In this document: positions 61,341 through 64,000 of the stretch, one piece after another
Position numbering within the stretch: the stretch's first letter is position 1
How the letters are laid out: every line of letters begins with the position of its first letter
Source: Marinithermofilum abyssi
Lineage (GTDB): Bacteria; Bacillota; Bacilli; Thermoactinomycetales; DSM-45169
Length of the DNA: 64,000 nt
Reading direction: 5' to 3'
Assembly (NCBI RefSeq): GCF_014641195.1
Contig: NZ_BMHQ01000006.1
Coordinates: 1-64,000 of the forward strand
The notes under the pieces: generated by a model
What the model saw: only the letters and a program-made list of their open reading frames with translations
The model's database searches: none
Told to the model about the DNA's origin: nothing
Made by a program: the position numbers and the translations under genes

Positions 61341-61379
61341 CAATAAATAAAAGGCCAGGGGCGTATTCCTCCTGGCCTA
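61341..61379 (-). terminator. Terminator of the PH/SHOCT gene (probably bidirectional)
   Basis: AGGCCAGG/CCTGGCCT with an eleven-base loop; on the minus strand a T-rich tail follows. It also ends the plus-strand unit at 61312. Confidence 0.75.
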
Positions 61380-61385
61380 TATTGG

Positions 61386-61925
61386 TTAAACCGCTTTCTT
61401 TTCTTTTAAAATTCGTTTCTTTTGCTCGTTCAGCTCATCATGGGTGAGGATGCCTTGTTCTTTTAAACGGGCCAAGCGCTCTAGCTCATCGAGATAGTCA
61501 TCCGAGTCACCGGAACCCTGTTTGACTTCCTCCACTTTTTGTTTCAGATGGCGGCGAATCTTTTCGACGAAGGGCAGGATTTGGGTTTTGTCCACTCCGC
61601 TGATTCTTCCTTCAGAGCCGATGGAGATGATCTCTACCGCACCAAACAACAGGCCTGTTTCAAACCGCAGGGAGGTGATTTGATTGTAATCGAAGGACTC
61701 CACAAAGAGTGAGATCAGACCTTTTTCCAAGAATATCAGTCGTTGATCGGTTGCCACTACAACGCCATGGCGGTTTCGATACCGTCCATAGACCAACCCT
61801 TCAATGTGTTCGTGTTCCAACAGGATGCGAGGCAATTCGTTGATCTCCCGACGGCCCAGTACGCGACCTACCCGGTTTAGGTTCAGCTCCTCAATCTGCT
61901 GACGCACTTCCGTTTTCGAAACCAT
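61386..61925 (-). CDS. PH-domain protein with C-terminal SHOCT segment
   Basis: A 179-residue protein: a bacterial PH-like domain (residues ~30-125, with LLEHEHIEGLVYGRYRNRHGVVVATDQRLIFLEKGL), then a charged helix, then a SHOCT motif (YLDELERLARLKEQGILTHDELNEQKKRIL near 145). Such proteins are common and soluble in Firmicutes; the PH-like and SHOCT parts suggest protein binding or oligomerisation, without known function. ATG 61925 follows AAGGAGG; a longer frame toward 62156 lacks a start site. Confidence 0.88.
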   Translation of the reverse strand: MVSKTEVRQQIEELNLNRVGRVLGRREINELPRILLEHEHIEGLVYGRYRNRHGVVVATDQRLIFLEKGLISLFVESFDYNQITSLRFETGLLFGAVEIISIGSEGRISGVDKTQILPFVEKIRRHLKQKVEEVKQGSGDSDDYLDELERLARLKEQGILTHDELNEQKKRILKEKKAV

Positions 61926-62040
61926 GGCCCGACCTCCTTGCAGGAAGTTCTTATTTCCCATCTTACAGGAAGGTGAAATAAAGTGTCTATTGTCTAAAGG
62001 TATTATTTTTCCGACAGTTCGGTACATTCCAATGGTGTAC

Positions 62041-62070
62041 GTATACCCGGTCGGCAACGCCCATATACTA
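62041..62070 (+). promoter_or_regulatory. Candidate mother-cell promoter of ytxC
   Basis: CATATACTA at 62062-62070 matches the SigK -10 CATANNNTA exactly and the SigE -10 in seven of eight positions, with GTATACC 14 bp upstream. It lies 33 bp before the start. Confidence 0.5.
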
Positions 62071-62102
62071 GGAACAAACGATGGACAAAGGAGAAGTTGG
62101 GC

Positions 62103-62990
62103 ATGGGTGCGTACCAGATCTCGGTTCCCGGACATAATTCGGAAGAAGTAAACCATTTGCGGCGTTTGTTACAAAACAAACTGCAACATTGGGATCCCGT
62201 CGGTCAAACCATCCGGTTGGAAGAGAAGTGGGTGGGGGACCGGACAGTGTTTCGATTGTCCCATTTGCGGATGGGGAAACAGCCGGAAAAAAACCTGCGG
62301 CTGTGCCTGGGCACTGCAGTGGCCGAATACATCCTGACCGTGGATGAGCCGGAGCTGATTCGCGGGATTATCTCACGGGAATTCCATCCCAAACACCGGG
62401 AAGAGATGGATCAGGTCACCGAGTATACCTTTCATTTGCTACATGAGAACGAAACGGACGAGGGAGATCGATCCTTTGATCAGCGTAAGGAAAAAATGGT
62501 GCGTACCGTGGTACGCTATCTTTCCCAACATCGCAATCTTGCCGTGGACGGTTTTGTCCGGTTTCGGCTGAAAAAATATCATCGGGTATTGGTCAAACTG
62601 GTGGAGCATGCGATTGACGAATATCTGCTGGATAAGGAATACCAAGAATTCATCGATCTGTTGAAGTACTTTGTATTGGTACAAAAAAGCAAAGTTCCCA
62701 TGGTTCATGTCATTCATACGGGCAAGCGTAAATTTCAGGTACTGGAGGCGGATGGCCGTCCGCTCCGGTTGAAGGAAATGGACGTCGTCGTTCAGGAGAT
62801 GATGGATCACTCCTACTCCCAGGAGGATCTGATTGTCAGCACGTTGTTGACGGTGGCGCCGGAGCGGATCATCTTGCATACCCGCCACGATAAAGAAAAT
62901 GTGATCCGGACATTGATGCAGATTTTTGAGGGGCGGGTGGTTGTCTGCCATGGTTGTCCGGAGTGTCGTTCCCGCTCTCATTCGCAATAG
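62103..62990 (+). CDS. ytxC: Putative sporulation protein YtxC
   Basis: A 295-residue soluble protein matching YtxC of B. subtilis in position (between dnaI and thrS) and layout; recognisable stretches are FVRFRLKKYHRVLVKLVEHAIDEYLLDKEYQEFIDLLKYFV near residue 155 and a C-terminal TRHDKENVIRTLMQIFEGRV followed by a Cys/His cluster (CHGCPEC). The C-terminal cysteines could bind zinc. ATG 62103 follows AAAGGAGA. Its function is unknown; the promoter looks mother-cell specific. Confidence 0.88.
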   Translation: MGAYQISVPGHNSEEVNHLRRLLQNKLQHWDPVGQTIRLEEKWVGDRTVFRLSHLRMGKQPEKNLRLCLGTAVAEYILTVDEPELIRGIISREFHPKHREEMDQVTEYTFHLLHENETDEGDRSFDQRKEKMVRTVVRYLSQHRNLAVDGFVRFRLKKYHRVLVKLVEHAIDEYLLDKEYQEFIDLLKYFVLVQKSKVPMVHVIHTGKRKFQVLEADGRPLRLKEMDVVVQEMMDHSYSQEDLIVSTLLTVAPERIILHTRHDKENVIRTLMQIFEGRVVVCHGCPECRSRSHSQ

Positions 62991-62993
62991 ATC

Positions 62994-63023
62994 TTGACTC
63001 CGCCTGCCAGCGTTGGGTATAAT
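62994..63023 (+). promoter_or_regulatory. SigA promoter of thrS
   Basis: TTGACT at 62994-62999, 18-bp spacer, TATAAT at 63018-63023, right after the ytxC stop. Confidence 0.85.
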
Positions 63024-63029
63024 ACAACC

Positions 63030-63308
63030 AAATTTTTTATGAAACAGCGATGAAGAGGACACCATCGATCACACACGGCTTCCAGAGATCGAAGGCCGTC
63101 GGCTGCAAGCCTTCGAAGCCCTCTGGTGACCGATGACCCCCTCCCAGCTGCCGTCGGGAACACCGCAGGTCAGTATCGACGGCCGGTTGCACACCGTTAA
63201 TGTGTGAGAGGGCTGCAGTGAGATGCCGAATGAGCGGCTTTCCCTGGCAGCTGAATAAGGGTGGAACCACGACGTAAACGCTCGTCCCTTTGGGTGCGGG
63301 TGTTTTTT
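63030..63308 (+). promoter_or_regulatory. T-box leader of thrS
   Basis: The conserved T-box sequence AAGGGTGGAACCACG lies at 63257-63271, and a stem-I-like fold with AGAGATCGAAGG..CTTCGAAGCC..CTCT spans about 63045-63130. The codon ACC at 63129-63131 is a plausible threonine specifier. A terminator (TCGTCCC/GGGTGCGGG-type stem plus seven T) ends at about 63308. Uncharged tRNA-Thr should stabilise the antiterminator and allow thrS expression. Confidence 0.9.
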
Positions 63309-63334
63309 TATTTTCTAAAGAAAAAGGAGTGAAG

Positions 63335-64000
63335 ATGTTGAGTGTAGCGATTAAACTGCCGGATGGGTCAGTCCGTGAATTTGAACAGGATCAGGTGACG
63401 GTTGCCGAGGTGGCCCGATCCATTTCCAAAGGGCTGTACAAAAAAGCTGTGGCGGGGATGATCGACGGCAAACCGGTCGATCTGTCCCGGGAAGTACCGG
63501 ATGGAGCAGAAGTGCGCATTTTGACCCTTGACGACCCGGAAGGGTTGGAAGTGTACCGGCATAGTGCCGCCCATTTGATGGCGCAGGCCGTCAAACGGTT
63601 GTACCCCGATGTGAAGCTGGGGATCGGTCCGGTGATCGAAGACGGATTCTACTATGACATGGACTTGTCCCATCGGCTGACCACCGAAGATCTGCCGAAG
63701 ATCGAAGAGGAAATGAAAAGGATCGTGAAAGAAGACCTGCCCATTCGGCGCAAAGTGGTTTCCCGGGAGGAAGCCTTGAAGATTTATGAGGAAGTGGGTG
63801 ATCATCTCAAACTGGAATTGATCCGGGAATTGCCGGAGGATGAGACCATCACCATTTATGAGCAAGGGGAATTCTTCGACTTGTGCCGCGGTCCCCACAT
63901 GCCCTCCACCGGCCGGTTCAAGGCATTTAAGCTGCTGAGCGTGGCAGGGGCCTATTGGCGCGGGGATTCCGACAACCAGATGCTGCAGCGGGTGTACGGT
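63335..64000 (+). CDS. thrS: Threonyl-tRNA synthetase (N-terminal 222 residues in window)
   Basis: Threonyl-tRNA synthetase, cut off by the right edge. Present are the TGS domain (residues ~1-62, [26 protein letters not shown]), then the editing domain with its metal-binding pair HSAAH near 76 and GPHMPST near 186 (second half of the HxxxH/C..H site). ATG 63335 follows AAAAAGGAGTGAAG. Expression is controlled by the T-box leader. Confidence 0.97.
   Translation, partial: MLSVAIKLPDGSVREFEQDQVTVAEVARSISKGLYKKAVAGMIDGKPVDLSREVPDGAEVRILTLDDPEGLEVYRHSAAHLMAQAVKRLYPDVKLGIGPVIEDGFYYDMDLSHRLTTEDLPKIEEEMKRIVKEDLPIRRKVVSREEALKIYEEVGDHLKLELIRELPEDETITIYEQGEFFDLCRGPHMPSTGRFKAFKLLSVAGAYWRGDSDNQMLQRVYG

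Overview
The window is a chromosomal segment of a Gram-positive endospore former in the Bacillales. The gene content and order (ytkL, ytoI, ytrIH, dnaE, malic enzyme, accDA, pfkA, pyk, fxsA, ytvI, citZ, icd, mdh, phoPR, polA, mutM, ytaF, coaE, gapB, nrdR, dnaB, dnaI, ytxC, thrS) closely follow the Bacillus subtilis chromosome, with insertions and losses. Moderately high GC, frequent TTG/GTG starts and a run of YheC/YheD ATP-grasp genes suggest the family Thermoactinomycetaceae. That placement is inference from gene content, not a database match.

Region 1 (1-8.7 kb, minus strand) is the accessory, spore-related part. Four tandem, divergent YheC/YheD-type ATP-grasp genes are followed by a GNAT acetyltransferase and then by a very long gene that runs off the left edge. 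That last gene encodes dozens of in-frame ten-residue repeats behind a proline-rich, basic N-terminus, and the DNA shows recent tandem duplications of 360, 420 and 126 bp. A mother-cell type promoter (SigE/SigK-like) precedes the ATP-grasp run. This is the best candidate for an undescribed system.

Region 2 (8.7-20.2 kb) holds a YlbF/YheA-family gene, the metallo-hydrolase ytkL, the CBS/DRTGG regulator ytoI, a glycine-betaine ABC transporter lacking its binding protein, two ytpI-like membrane genes around a 17-base C tract, the sporulation pair ytrHI, dnaE and a PgpA/YutG-family gene.

Region 3 (20.3-27.8 kb) is a complete assimilatory sulfate reduction operon (yezD, cysH, cysP, sat, cysC, ferredoxin-type sulfite reductase, DUF3906, cobA, sirC) under a SAM-I riboswitch. 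A second, unexplained three-way-junction RNA structure ending in a U tract lies just before cysH.

Region 4 (27.8-42.1 kb) is central carbon metabolism: malic enzyme with its GntR regulator and a matching palindromic operator, accDA, pfkA, pyk, a thioesterase, fxsA, ytvI, then citZ-icd-mdh. A 24-residue, strongly basic peptide gene with its own ribosome site and terminator lies opposite the end of pyk.

Region 5 (42.1-49.8 kb) is a phosphate-response module: phoP-phoR followed directly by pstS-C-A-B-phoU with PhoP boxes in front of pstS. A dispersed ~370 bp intergenic repeat occurs here (44.8 kb) and after sirC (27.8 kb).

Region 6 (49.8-64 kb) holds DNA replication and repair genes (polA, mutM, nrdR, dnaB, dnaI), coaE, a lytic transglycosylase, gapB with CcpN- and CcpA-like sites, three tRNAs (Phe, Gly, Leu), a YdjM-type membrane protein, a PH/SHOCT protein, ytxC and the start of thrS behind a T-box leader.
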